A DNA stretch of 64,000 nucleotides, taken from NCBI GenBank assembly GCA_023853785.1, contig JAJIRX010000786.1:50653-114652 (forward strand), read 5' to 3'. Below the pieces are notes generated by a model that was given only the letters and a program-made list of their open reading frames with translations, was not told the origin of the DNA and searched no databases. Below, one piece after another: positions 10,277 through 20,570 of the stretch; the stretch's first letter is position 1, and each line of letters starts with the position of its first letter. Position numbers and translations under genes: made by a program. The stretch comes from Psilocybe azurescens (Eukaryota > Basidiomycota > Agaricomycetes > Agaricales > Agrocybaceae).

Positions 10277-10414
10277 TGGCTGAGGTCCAGAATAGTATTT
10301 CTCCAATACAAAGTAGATGACTTGAGTGCTGATGCTTGTACTTCTGCATACTCACTGCCTTCTTTCAAAGGTTTTGTGTGACTATCATCCCCCTTTCCAT
10401 TTGATGAATCATAC

Positions 10415-10912
10415 ATGGAATACTTTGCAAAATTCACAGAAGGAAAGCTTGAAAACAGCAATTTTAGACCGACACACCTTATGCTCTCCAATTTGAATGC
10501 TGTTCACATACACATTGAACATTTAAGTCAGCAGCTGCTCTCTGTTTGCTTCAGCTTCTCACAATATTGCAATCAGACAGAGGATAACTTTATTCAAGAA
10601 AATATTGCCAGTGTCTCAACTGCTTCTATCTCTATTTCTACACAAGATAAAGTTATCTTTTGGTTGAAGAATGCAGCAAAAACAAAGGAGAGTTATGATC
10701 TCTTTTGTAACTCACATAATTGTGTCCTTCAGAACCCAGACATTGTTAAAACTTGGAAGTTTGCAGCTGCCTTTCACAGGGTCTACTACTGGTCAAAATG
10801 TTCTATCTCTATACATGTTCTAATGAAATGGCCAAGCACCTACTCACAATGTATCTCACATATCAGAGAACTCAGGATTTTCTCAGTGCTATTTGAGCTG
10901 CCCTCAATGTAG
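10415..10912 (+). other. Open frame of unknown nature
   Basis: A 165-codon frame (YFAKFTEGKLENSNFRPTHL, KVIFWLKNAAKTKES) is open without low-complexity bias, which is unusual in this stop-rich neighbourhood. I recognise no domain. It lies between the KDZ-family right end at 10276 and the inverted-repeat arm starting at 10990. It could be coding sequence of either element. Confidence 0.25.
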
Positions 10913-11019
10913 GGGGAAACTTGGTTATCTGATGCATTGGACAATGATCAATTGGTTGGAATATACAGTCCTGGAGGTCCACATGCTGCCAGTACTTTAC
11001 CATCCCCACACAGTCCATA

Positions 11020-11175
11020 TGGACTCCAGTGGACTCAAGTGGACTTGCCTATATACTGAGTGTAAAAAGGTAAACAGAGTCCAGTGGAGTCCACTGCACT
11101 GCACTTTAGTAGATCTTATACTATACAGTGAATATGGACTAAAATAACTGCAGTCCACTGGAGTCCACTGGACTT
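11020..11175. repeat. Cluster of AGTCCASTGGACT motifs (right arm)
   Basis: Two groups of the motif (about 11020-11055 and 11080-11175) are positioned as in the left arm, in mirror order. Confidence 0.8.
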
Positions 11176-12113
11176 GATACAGTAATAAATTCAATCTTAA
11201 CATAAATTCAGATTAGTGGAATACAGTATATTAATAACTATTTAATACATTACTATCTACATGCGAGGGTCAAGACAAAAGGAAGAAAAAAGCGAATAAA
11301 AATAAAAATAAAAAAAGAGGGGGTGGGAGCAGTACTTTACCATCATACGTGTCGTCCATCAGGTCGTCAGTAAGTGTCATACCCTTTGTCGTTGTCTTTG
11401 CCCTTGTCGTTGCTGTTGCAGCCGCTGTCCTTGTACCCATTGGTACTCGTCGCTGTCGCAGCCTCGCGAGCCGGCCCTTGCCGTCCTCGTACCCATCGCC
11501 CTCATCGCTGTTGCAGCTGTCGTTTCCGTTCTCGTCGTTGCCTTTGTGCACGTCGTCCGTGTCGTCCTCGTACCCGTTGCTGTTGTCCGTGTTGTTGTTG
11601 TTGTCATAGCCACTGTCGTTGTACGCATCCGGTACCCGTTGCTGTCGCAGCCACCATCCCCGTCCTCATTGTTGTCACAGCCGTTGTCCCTGTCCCTGTC
11701 CCTGTCCCCATCCTTGTCCCCGTTGTCCCCGTCTGTCCTCGCTGTCGCAGCCACTGTCCCCATCCTCATTGTTGTCACAGCTGTTGTCCGCGTTCGCTCT
11801 GTGTCCTTGTCCTCATCCGCATCCGTCCCGCAGCCGCCGCCCCCCATCCTCGTCGTACCCGTCGCCGTCGCAGCCGCCGTCCCTGTCCTTGTCGCTGTTG
11901 CAGCCGTTGTCCCAGTCCCGGTCCCTGTCCTCGTGGCCGTTGTCCATCCTCGCCGTCCTCATCTCTGTCGCAGCCGTTGTCCCTGTCCTTGTGGCCGTTG
12001 TCCGTCCTCGCCGTCCTTGTACCCGTCCATCCCCATCCCCGTCGTCCTCATCGCCATCGCTGCTGCTGTCCTCATCCTTGTCATAGCCATTCTCACCCTC
12101 GTCGTCATCCAGG

Positions 12114-12240
12114 TTGTCCTTGCCTACGTCCAGGTCCTTGCCTACGTCCAGGTCCTTGCCTACGTCCAGGTCCTTGCCTATGTCCAGGTCCTTGCCTACG
12201 TCCAGGTCCTTGCCTACGTCCAGGTCCTTGCCTACGTCCT
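12114..12240. repeat. 18-bp minisatellite (TCCAGGTCCTTGCCTACG units)
   Basis: Seven to eight near-perfect 18-bp units run head to tail. One unit has TATG in place of TACG. All three plus-strand frames remain open through it. The homogeneity contrasts with the degenerate tract on either side, which suggests recent slippage or conversion. Confidence 0.9.
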
Positions 12241-12440
12241 CGTCCTGGGTCCTTGTCGTCGTGATTCGTGGTCGTCCTCATCCAGGTCCTTGTTGTTGCT
12301 GTTGTTGTTGTTGTTGTTGGTGTGGCCGTCGTGGTTGTCATCGTCCTCTGCTGTGTTGGGTTGGCTGTTGCCTGGCTCCAACCGATGAGGTGGTGGTGGT
12401 GGTAGTCGGAAGAAAGGTTGGGGTTGTTCATTTGATCGTT

Positions 12441-12684
12441 GTCATGCTGATCAGCCGATGCCGGGCACGCGTGCGCGTCACATGTGCCTGTGAAATTTCA
12501 CCCCACGGACTGAACAAAATACAAAATTGTATCCATAGGGAGGCTTTGCTCCCAAGTGTATTTAACTATTGCTTCATTTAATTGTTATTTCATAGAGTTT
12601 ATTTCCATTGATTTTACTCTTTTATTTTTGCAATTAATATTAATAACTAATGATCATACTTCAGATATTGTGTTAATTATTGCA
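12441..12684. other. Unassigned gap beyond the right arm
   Basis: No gene was seen. A CpG-rich stretch (about 12455-12490, containing GCGTGCGCGTCACATGTG) may be the outermost part of the repeat end, since GTCACACATGTGAC occurs at the matching position near 17465. The rest is AT-rich. Confidence 0.35.
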
Positions 12685-12995
12685 TCTAGTGGACTCCAGT
12701 GGATTTAACTGGACTCCACTGGAGTCCACTGGACTGTGCTAATAAATATATTATTTGTTGTTGTTCAGTGAATATTTAAGCCCCAGTCCAGTGGACTCCA
12801 GTGGACTCCAGTGGACTTGACTGGACTCATAATCCACTGAACTGAGACAGGACTGAAAATTTGGCAGGAGTCCAGTGTGAGTCCAGTGGACTCCAGTGGA
12901 CTAGGCAATCTGTCAGCCAGTTTGGCTGAGTAGAGAGTCCAGTGGAGTCCAGTGGAATCCACTGGAGTCCATATGGAATGTATGGGGGATAGGAA
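12685..12995. repeat. Third cluster of AGTCCASTGGACT motifs, left-type end
   Basis: Dense copies of the motif occur in three groups. The stretch ends in CCATATGGAATGTATGGGGG, the counterpart of CCATATGGACTGTGTGGGGG at the inner edge of the left arm. The orientation is therefore that of a left end, although the GC minisatellite is absent. Confidence 0.7.
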
Positions 12996-13019
12996 AGACC
13001 TCGATATCACATATGATTA

Positions 13020-14081
13020 TTTTCTAATCTCACTGTATTGCTTGAGTATATATTTCACAATGCTCAGATTCCACATGCCATGTTGGTGCATCTCACAAGA
13101 TACATGGAGAGTGCTCATAACAACAAACACTTTTATTCAGGTGCTCACACTCACAAAATATGTGTTGGTACATCTGATATCATGCTCAGAACATTGCTCA
13201 ATGGCAAGCATTTTTTTCTCAGTACCTATATTCCTGTATTTATTATCAGCACACCTTGCACAGCTCTCAGAAATTTTTAACTGAGGTCAGAATGTATAAT
13301 TGCAATGCTCTCCAAGCGTGGGTACTCTTCTTGGATTGCTTAGTCTGTTTCAACTCATCCTATAAATTGCTCATGACACTGTCTCAAAGCTGAACACTTC
13401 TATGGCAAAGCTCATACTCCTATTTCTTATGCAAGCACACATCACAAATTGCTCACAACTCATCATGAAAGGTAGGTATTTGCTTCTCCATGCTCATATT
13501 CCCATATGCTGTGCTGGCATATTTTGCACATTGCTTGGGCCATATTTTCAGACACAAGCATTGGTGTTTTTATGCTTGACTATCTGTGGCTCATTTTAGC
13601 ATACATTAGTAAATGCTTGAGACACCTTTTCATGATGAGCAATCTTATTCTCATACTAAAATAATCTGTAGAAGGCTGCAGTGCACTTGTAGTCCACCAG
13701 CATCCTTCAGTTAATACTGGTAGTGTGGTCTGTGCCTTGGCATACAGTATGCTGTATGTGTTTAAGCCAACATGTGGTATATGTTACAAACAGCCAGGTA
13801 CTTAATGGCTGCCCCCATCTGTCTTTCCAGGAAAAGATGCATGCCATACCAATCCCTCTGGCCAAATTCTGAGTGTTCTGTGTCAGAGAAGTCTGGTGTA
13901 AAGTTCAATGGAGTTTTCTGGAGAATATGAAAGTAACTAAAGAAAAAGAGTGAGTGCACTAACACCACACGCTCAGAATGATGATGACAAAACATGCCAT
14001 GTTGGTCAATTCTCCCATTGAGTTTGTTTTTGCTTGAGTTAATATTTATTGGCCAGAGCTGTGAAACTTACCGGTATTTTG
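13020..14081. repeat. Interval with dispersed TGCTCA motifs
   Basis: TGCTCA, TGCTTGAG and the inverse TGAGCA recur every few tens of bases from about 13035 to 14040. I see no supported gene. Such regularly dispersed short motifs are typical of subterminal transposon regions, but no terminus was identified. Confidence 0.4.
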
Positions 14082-15189
14082 AGGACTTATCACTCCCCAG
14101 CTTTTCCTTTAGGATTCCCTCATTTCCTAAAGAATCTTCGGATTCCTCACTGATAATTATTTTAGCACTAGACCCCTTTAAGCCTCTACTTATAACTCCT
14201 CCAGTTTTCCATGAGGATTCCTCAGACTTATGGAATCCTCAAGGAATATTAAAAGGAATCTGGTGAATCCTTGAGGAATCTGCAAGGAATCTAATAAATT
14301 TACAAAGTACTATCATTTGACATATAAAGTATAAATTTTATTTATTTACATAGAAAGTTATGTTTAAACAATTGAAACTATCTTCACTCTTCTTCATCTA
14401 TATCAGTGTATTCATCTTCTGATGCTTTCTTTTGTGCTTTTGTAGAACATGTTTGGTATGGATAAATAACATTGTGTGGATAAACCAATTGAAGTTGCTT
14501 AGTGTCATACATTTAAGAATTGAATCATATCCACCAAGCCAAGAGTTGAGTTGTTCACATGCCTTACAATCAAATTAGTATATTTATAATTCTGAATTAA
14601 AAGACTTACTTGGGTATTGAATGCCTGCTTAAAGGAGGACTTATTGCTCCCCAGCTTTTCCTTAAGAATTCCCTTATTCCTCACTGATTCTCTGTACAAT
14701 TATTTTAGCACTAGATCCCTTTAAGCAGGCATTCAATACCCAAGTAAGTCTTTTAATTCAGAATTATAAATATACTAATTTGATTGTAAGGCATGTGAAC
14801 AACTCAACTCTTGGCTTGGTGGATATGATTCAATTCTTAAATGTATGACACTAAGCAACTTCAATTGGTTTATCCACACAATGTTATTTATCCATACCAA
14901 ACATGTTCTACAGAAAGTACAAAAGAAAGCATCAGAAGATGAATACACTGATATGGATGAAGAAGAGCGAAGATAGTTTCAATTGTTTAAACATAACTTT
15001 CTATGTAAATAAATAAAATTTATACTTTATATGTCAAATGATAGTACTTTGTAAATTTATGAGATTCCTTGCAGATTCCTTAGAGATTCCTCACTGATTC
15101 CTTCACTTTTAACAGATTCCTTCAATATTTCTTGAGGATTCCATGGGTCTGAGGAATCCTCAAGGAAAACTGGGGGAGTGATAAGTACA
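14082..15189. mobile_element. Fold-back derived from a KDZ-associated element 3' end
   Basis: Arms at about 14192-14634 and 14719-15187 are near-perfect inverted copies separated by 85 bp. In the right arm the plus strand reads LGGYDSILKCMTLSNFNWF and then a Lys/Glu tail (KKASEDEYTDMDEEER), the same C terminus as at 9640-9780. The outer sequence has GGAATCCTC/GAGGATTCC repeats and ends in a GTACTTATCACTCCCC-type terminus. The spacer is a second copy of the sequence flanking the left arm (14082-14191), suggesting nested insertion of one end into another. Confidence 0.75.
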
Positions 15190-16309
15190 GGGTATTTCAA
15201 TGTTTGGGCCCATATTTGGCATAGGCATGTTTTGTGTAAATAAATCTGACCATAAGGTACAGCAGATGCTATGTCCTCAAAATGCAGCATTGGTTGAAAG
15301 AAGAAGCATTAGACAATCTTGTACTCCAAGATGGGTCTGTGTTTTTGCTGGTTCAAAAGCCTGAAGAGTCCAATTAGACATGTGTATGAGCTCCTCTGTC
15401 TTGTATGTATCTAGAAAGACTCAATAAATGCAATGTAACTTGAGTTGTTTGAGAAAAAATATACCAGCTAGTGTGCCCTTTGATTTTGCTGTATGTGCAT
15501 CAGCTATATGATGTGGCTCTCTGGCCAATGCAGCTTCCTCAAATTTCTTTACCCAGTCTTGGTCTCAAGAGATATGCATGTGTCAGGGCAGTTTTGGTAG
15601 AGTGGTTCATGTTGGTGCTCCTTCATGTATCACTGGAGTGTACTGATAGTCTTCTTAATGCTACCTTTACCAAGTGAGGTACCAGACTTCTTGTTTCCCT
15701 GAATAGTGTTAGAAATAGACAATAATGCACAAATCAGTAGCTATACTGATGAGTAACAATAGAGTCAAATCTCAAATGTGCAACAATGACAAGTATGAGT
15801 GAAAATAGTAAATTGCTTCTGTAGACTCCAAATCTTGTTCTAGTGTCTTTGTTTCCTCAGACATAGTAGGAATACTGGTCTTTTACATGGCTAAGTGTCT
15901 AAAAATGGCGAGGGCGTGACTATAGGTGTCCACAATATTGGCGTCAAAACACCAAACCTATAATTACGTGACAAATTATATATCACCGGAACCGTCTCAA
16001 CGAGGGGATTCCGGATCAGTAATCAGAATTTGAATAACTTTACTCTACAAAAAGTTATTAACAGAACAGTGTGCAAAAACACCGAAAAGAGCGAATTCTA
16101 ACTAAGTGTCCATTTGTACAAGTCCAAATATCAAGTGTAGAACATTAGAAACAAAGTGTTTAATCACAAAAACTAACAAATAGTCCGCTGTATGACAAGG
16201 TCAGTGTTAATTTGTAGAAACAATACAAATGCAAACACACTTTGTTGTGAGTAAACTCATACTGTAAAAAATAGCCACTTTCTCACCAGTGATTGGATGT
16301 GGGTGTACT
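15190..16309. other. Unassigned transposon-derived interval
   Basis: No supported gene. 15190-15880 is CpG-poor. 15890-16170 has clearly more CpG and an unrelated composition (for example GGAACCGTCTCAACGAGGGG), so it may be a separate and younger insertion. No terminal repeats or target duplication were found. Confidence 0.35.
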
Positions 16310-17480
16310 TTACCTCCGCCCCATGTATTCCTTGTGGAGTCCACCAACTCCATATAAAGTGGTGGACTCCACATGGACTCCACCTGGAACATACTTAAAT
16401 GTTCAAAAAATTATCTTTGATAGGTGGAGTTCAGGTGGACTCCAAACAATTCCACTTGAGTCCAACTGGAGTCCAGGTAGAGTCCAGATAGAGTTCAATT
16501 AGAGTTCACCTGGACTCCAGGTGGACTCCAATTGGAGTTCCCAACTTTAACTTCATGGATTAGAATCCAGTGGATTCCAACTGAAATATATTAATCTTTC
16601 AATCTTAATGTAAATGCATATAAGTGTAACATAATATATTAACAACTATGTATTACATTGTTATCTACTTGTGAGATCCACAATTTAAAAAATAAGGGAA
16701 AACCTTAAAAAAAAAAAAGGGAGGGAGGGTAATTGCATTGGCTGTAGCCCCTGCCGTACACGTTGTGGGGTGTGTCATGTCGATTGTACATGTCATTGTT
16801 GATGTCATCCCCACTATTGCCCTTGCCCTTGTCCTCACTCTCACCATCGCCCTCACTCTCATCACTTCCTTGCTCTCATCCCCCCCTTGCTCTCATCCTT
16901 GCCTCTGCTGCTGCTGCCTCTGCCACTACCCTCACCCTTGCCCTCCCTCGCCTCCACCCCCCCCTCACTGTTGCCCTTGCTGGTGCCCTCCTCACCCTTG
17001 CTCTCCTTGCCCTCACCCTTGTTGTTGCCCTCCTTGCCCTCACTGTCACTTTCCTTGCCCTTGCTGTGGGTCTTAGTCTCCTCACCCTCACTCTCACCCT
17101 TGCACTTGCCCTTGCTGTTGGCCTCACCCTCACCCACATCCTTGTTGTTGTGGTTGTCCACATTCACGTTGTCATCATTGTGGTCATCCACATCCACGTC
17201 CATGCCCTTATTATTGCAAATCATGGTCATGGTTGTCCTTGTCCATGTCCTTGTCTGTGTCCTTGTCATCATGGTTGTGATCACAGTCATCCTTGTCCAC
17301 GGTCTGTTGTTGTGGCCACTGTCCTCATTGTGGTTGTGGCTGTTGTGGTCTTTGGTGTCCTCTGTTGCATCAGGTTGGCTGTTGCCTGGCTCCAACTGAT
17401 GAGGGTAGTGGTGGTGGTGGTGGGAAGAAAGGGTGGGGCCGGCGTGCTAATGTGCCAACAACAAGTCACACATGTGACGT
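16310..17480 (-). repeat. Related right-type repeat end with C-rich tract
   Basis: The architecture repeats that of 10990-12440 in the same orientation: diverged motif cluster (16320-16570), AT-rich stretch, A-run at about 16705-16720, C-rich CTTGCCCTCAC tract and the distal GGTTGGCTGTTGCCTGGCTC string at about 17371. It is more diverged than the first pair. With 12685-12995 it may delimit a second copy of the family. Confidence 0.65.
16862..17395 (-). CDS. Low-complexity Asp/Asn/Glu/Lys-rich open frame in repeat end
   Basis: A 177-codon minus-strand frame begins MEPGNSQPDATED. It continues through His/Asn/Asp-rich text and Gly/Lys/Glu repeats such as SKGKESDSEGKEG. The related end at 12.3-12.4 kb has LEPGNSQPNTAEDDD in the same relative position and strand, so the start region is conserved as protein-like sequence while the repeats differ. 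It may be an exon of the element's own gene or simply a stop-poor tract. No function can be assigned. Confidence 0.3.
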   Translation of the reverse strand: MEPGNSQPDATEDTKDHNSHNHNEDSGHNNRPWTRMTVITTMMTRTQTRTWTRTTMTMICNNKGMDVDVDDHNDDNVNVDNHNNKDVGEGEANSKGKCKGESEGEETKTHSKGKESDSEGKEGNNKGEGKESKGEEGTSKGNSEGGVEAREGKGEGSGRGSSSRGKDESKGGMRARK

Positions 17481-17764
17481 TGTTTAATACTTGCCAAGAA
17501 TTGCTGAGAAATTTTTAAATTGGTATGTATGGGATCATTTTTAATAATTACCCAAGGCTTTATTGCTCAGTCAGTTTATCGCTTGTGTTCAGCATTCTCA
17601 GATGCGTGTGTTTAATTCCTTTTAGTACATTTTCTTTTTTACACTACAATAAAATATAAATAAAATCTGGGGACCTTCCTCCACCTGGAGTCCATTTGAA
17701 TTCGGCTCTAAAATTGTGTATTCATGCCAATATACATGATTTATGACTTAAATCCACATGAAAT
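17481..17764. other. AT-rich gap beyond the repeat end
   Basis: No gene was seen. The sequence is AT-rich, and from about 17680 ACTCCA/CCACCTGG motifs begin that continue into the neighbouring open frame. Confidence 0.3.
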
Positions 17765-18379
17765 CTATATGAAGGATGTGGAACTCCACATGAAGTTCCA
17801 CATGGAGTCCAGATGGAGTTCCACATCCTCCACATTGGCCCACATGGAGGATGAGTCAATTCCAGCTGGACTCCAGAGGGAGTCTCCACCTCTAAATGGC
17901 TGGTACACCTGCCAAAAAAGAGTCACCAAACTCCACATGGAATACCTGGGTGAGGGTAAAGACATTGGGTGTGGATCAATGCATCGATAGCCTGGGTTAT
18001 CTCTTGCAAGCTTGTCCTGGTTCACTTCCCAGAACTTTAAGTAGGATTTGACATAGCAAGGATAGGCACTCTCAGTTCCCTTTTCTCTATCCATATCAGC
18101 CTGAAATTCCAGGTAGTTGAGATGAGCACAAGCTTTGACTGGGGAGAGACTGGCAGGTAAAGTTGAAGTCTTGGACATGTTTTTGCTGCTGGAGGTGGCT
18201 TTGGAGGCTGGAGACTGTTCAAGCAATGTGAGCTCGCCTGGAAAATCAACATCATGAACTTCAGGCTTATCAACACTGGAAAGAAGAATTGTTGAATTGT
18301 CAACCCGTGTCCGTTTCCTCTTTGGAGGATGGTCCTTCTTCACTGTGGAGTTCAGCCTACAATGTGTAGGGCTGGACAT
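17765..18379 (-). pseudogene. Hypothetical protein fragment, 204-codon open frame
   Basis: The N-terminal two thirds looks protein-like: a Lys/Arg basic patch (KKDHPPKRKRTR), a Ser-rich linker, then LNYLEFQADMDREKGTESAY, YLKFWEVNQDKLARDNPGY and IDPHP. The 'W..NQ.....DP.....PHP' layout is reminiscent of N termini of long Agaricomycete transposon-associated proteins that I recall only loosely. The C-terminal third is antisense to the ACTCCACATGG motif cluster (17765-17960), so the frame was probably overrun by repeat sequence. It is truncated and of unknown function. Confidence 0.3.
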
Positions 18380-18933
18380 CTGAAGAGGTGCAATTTTTCT
18401 GATGTTTCTGATTCACTAAAATCATAGTTGGACATATTGGAAAGGTGAATTGGGACAAAGGAGGAAAGATAGTATAGTACTCACCATGTTCTTATAATGT
18501 CCTCGCCTAGCTAGAACAATGGTTGAGAGTAGTTGAGCAACCAATGGAAGTCAATGTGGTCAATACTTTATCAAGAGGGCACCCCAGTGGAATTTCAAGT
18601 GTGATTCAAGTGAGACATTCTTGTCATCACCTTTCTCAAAGTCAAGGAGTACATTTGGAGGGCCAGATATGTTGTATATATGTAAAATAGTAGTATTGAC
18701 ACATTAAAACAAGTACAGAAAAAGTTAAGTGAATGAGAGAGAGGTATGGAGTGAGATTAGATGGCCAAGCATCTAAGCAAGATGCCAAGGCATGGATATA
18801 ATTCCATGTTCAGGGATTGAATCATGGACTTCACTTGGGAATGAAATATTCAGGTGGAAAAGTGCCCCACCCTTGATCAGGGGCAACCTGGGGGTAACCA
18901 GAGCCATTAGTTACCCCATGATATACTCTATAT
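18380..18933. other. Unassigned gap upstream of the Tc1 element
   Basis: No supported gene. A small hairpin, GGGGTAAC and GTTACCCC separated by 11 bp, lies at about 18891-18917. Confidence 0.3.
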
Positions 18934-18935
18934 AC

Positions 18936-20310
18936 AGTGACTCAAACAACTGTCCAAATGTTTTTGAAATTGAACTTAAATCAACTATAACACCATGTAA
19001 TCCTCATGAAATTACATGATTTAAAATGTACTGGAAAGCCCTGGATCACAGATTTCAGGAAATATAATATATAATTGTATTTGTTTAGTTTATCTATTAT
19101 TATTAAATACTTTATAAAAGAATACATCCAGACAGTTTCTTTGTGGCCTGTTGGAATCAACACAATAAGGTTTTTTTAATTGTAAACATATAAAAAAAAA
19201 TCAAATGAATAAAAACATGTTTGAGGTATATAAAAAGACTAAAACTGTACATTCCCCCAAGTTTATAGCCCATTATTCTCTGCTACACAGTCATGCATCC
19301 TCTCTCTTCTAAATTATGCTCTAACATCATCTTTATGCTGAAAATGGTGATTCTATTTGCAAAATTGATGTCAAAATTGGTGTTCTGAAGTCTATTATTT
19401 GGGTGATATGTTTTAGGATAGAGTTATCTATGAAAAAAAATCATAAAGGCCATCCTTCTAAAGTCACTCCCTATGACCACCGCTACCTAGTGTGACTTGT
19501 ACCCACTGGAAAAGCTGATACTGCTACACAACTCTGCTGCCAGCTTCTCACTATCACCAACACATCTATTACCATCCAAACCATTCAAAATTCCCTCAAA
19601 AAAGGATCTTGTAGCACAAGTCAGGCTCAAAAAGCCATTCCTTTCTAAGAACCATAGAAAGGCTTGCTTGAAATTTGTCCAGAAGTATGAAAACTGAACA
19701 GAAAAAGACTGGAAACATGTTATGTTCATAGATGAGACCAAGATCAATTGCATTGGGTCAGATAGAAGGCAGTGGGTGTGAAAAAGGCTGGTTCTCCTCT
19801 CCAAACTCAGCATGTAGAAAACCATTAAAAAAAAATTTTGGAGAAGGACATATGATAATTTGGAGTTGTATATCAACAAGTGGTACTGGATACATGTGCA
19901 GGATAGAAAGCAAGATGGATGGAGAACTCTATGTGAGCATTTTGAATGACTATGTCATCCAAACACTGGAGTATTACAACTTTGATCAGGATGATTTCAT
20001 CTTTCAGCAAGATAATAACCTCAAGCACACATCCAAAAAGGCCTAGAAATGGCTTAAAGACCATAATCCAGATCCTTTGGACTGGTCAGTATAATAACTA
20101 GACCTCAATCCAATTGAAAATTTGTGGCATATTCTCAAAATGTGCTTTGCAGAATACAAAAATGCTCCAAAGGGTATCCAGGAGTTGTAGGGCAGAATAC
20201 TGGAGGAGTGGGAGAAAATACCCAAGAAAGACTGTGTGAAATTGATCAATAGTATATCTAGAAGAATTGTAGATGTTTTGAAGGCAAAGTGTGGTCATAC
20301 AAAGAAAAAG
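18936..20310 (+). mobile_element. Tc1-type DNA transposon, decayed, right end not found
   Basis: A TA dinucleotide is followed at 18936 by CAGTGACTCAAACAACTGTC, a Tc1-style terminal sequence. It resembles the terminus of the MITE at 56245 (CAGTGGCTCAAAAAACTGTC). The transposase remnant lies inside. I did not find the inverse of this terminus downstream, so the right end is probably deleted or overwritten by the tandem repeat after 20310. Confidence 0.6.
19440..20310 (+). pseudogene. Tc1-family transposase pseudogene
   Basis: Tc1 transposases are DDE enzymes that cut and paste at TA sites. In order, with stops and frame changes, the sequence shows a Ser/Pro-rich start (GHPSKVTPYDHRYLV), HVMFIDETKIN (first catalytic Asp), GEGHMIIWSCIS, YMCRIESKMDGELYVSILND, DFIFQQDNNLKHTSKKA (second Asp), and LDLNPIENLWHILK (the catalytic Glu of the D34E type, with two in-frame stops just before it). 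Many stops are consistent with CGA-to-TGA loss of CpG. It cannot make active enzyme as it stands. Confidence 0.85.
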
Positions 20311-20319
20311 TGCAGACCA

Positions 20320-20570
20320 GGCCTACAATGTCTTGCACTTGTCTGGACATATTCCTGCCCCATTGCAAAAATTCCTGGGCCCAGCATGCACTATTCTCAA
20401 TAATAATTCATGTTTCCAACCCAGTTTACAATGTCCAGCACTTGTCCAGACATATTCCTGCCCTATTGCAAAAACTTTTGGGCCCAGCATGCACTTTTTC
20501 AATGATAATTCATGTTTCTGGACATATTCCCACCCCATTGCCAAAATTCCCAGACCCGGTGAGATGTTTA
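20320..20570. repeat. Three-copy tandem repeat, units of 85-115 bp
   Basis: CTTGTCTGGACATATTCCTG followed by CCCCATTGCAAAAATTCCTG recurs three times (about 20338, 20446 and 20516), with GCCCAGCATGCACT and AATAATTCATGTTTC between copies. The third unit is truncated. Confidence 0.7.

Larger units (their letters stand above)
10990..12440 (-). repeat. Right arm of the long inverted repeat
   Basis: Reading rightward this mirrors 855-1: AGTACTTTACCATCCCC, palindromic motif cluster, AT-rich stretch, A-rich tract, a second AGTACTTTACCATC at about 11328, then a GC-rich C/T-biased minisatellite to about 12300. The distal end carries a trinucleotide run at 12290-12320 and the string GGTTGGCTGTTGCCTGGCTC at about 12358. 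That string recurs at about 17380 in a related end. Confidence 0.8.

Noticed and set aside
12114..12240. Regular 18-bp repeats considered as a CRISPR-like array
   Set aside because: Units are contiguous without spacers, in a eukaryotic transposon end; this is a minisatellite.
11374..12388. Long overlapping open frames (up to 296 codons) on both strands
   Set aside because: All frames are open at once because the C/T-rich tandem units lack stop codons. The predicted proteins are strings of Pro, Cys, Val, Leu or Arg with no conserved domain, so these are composition artefacts.
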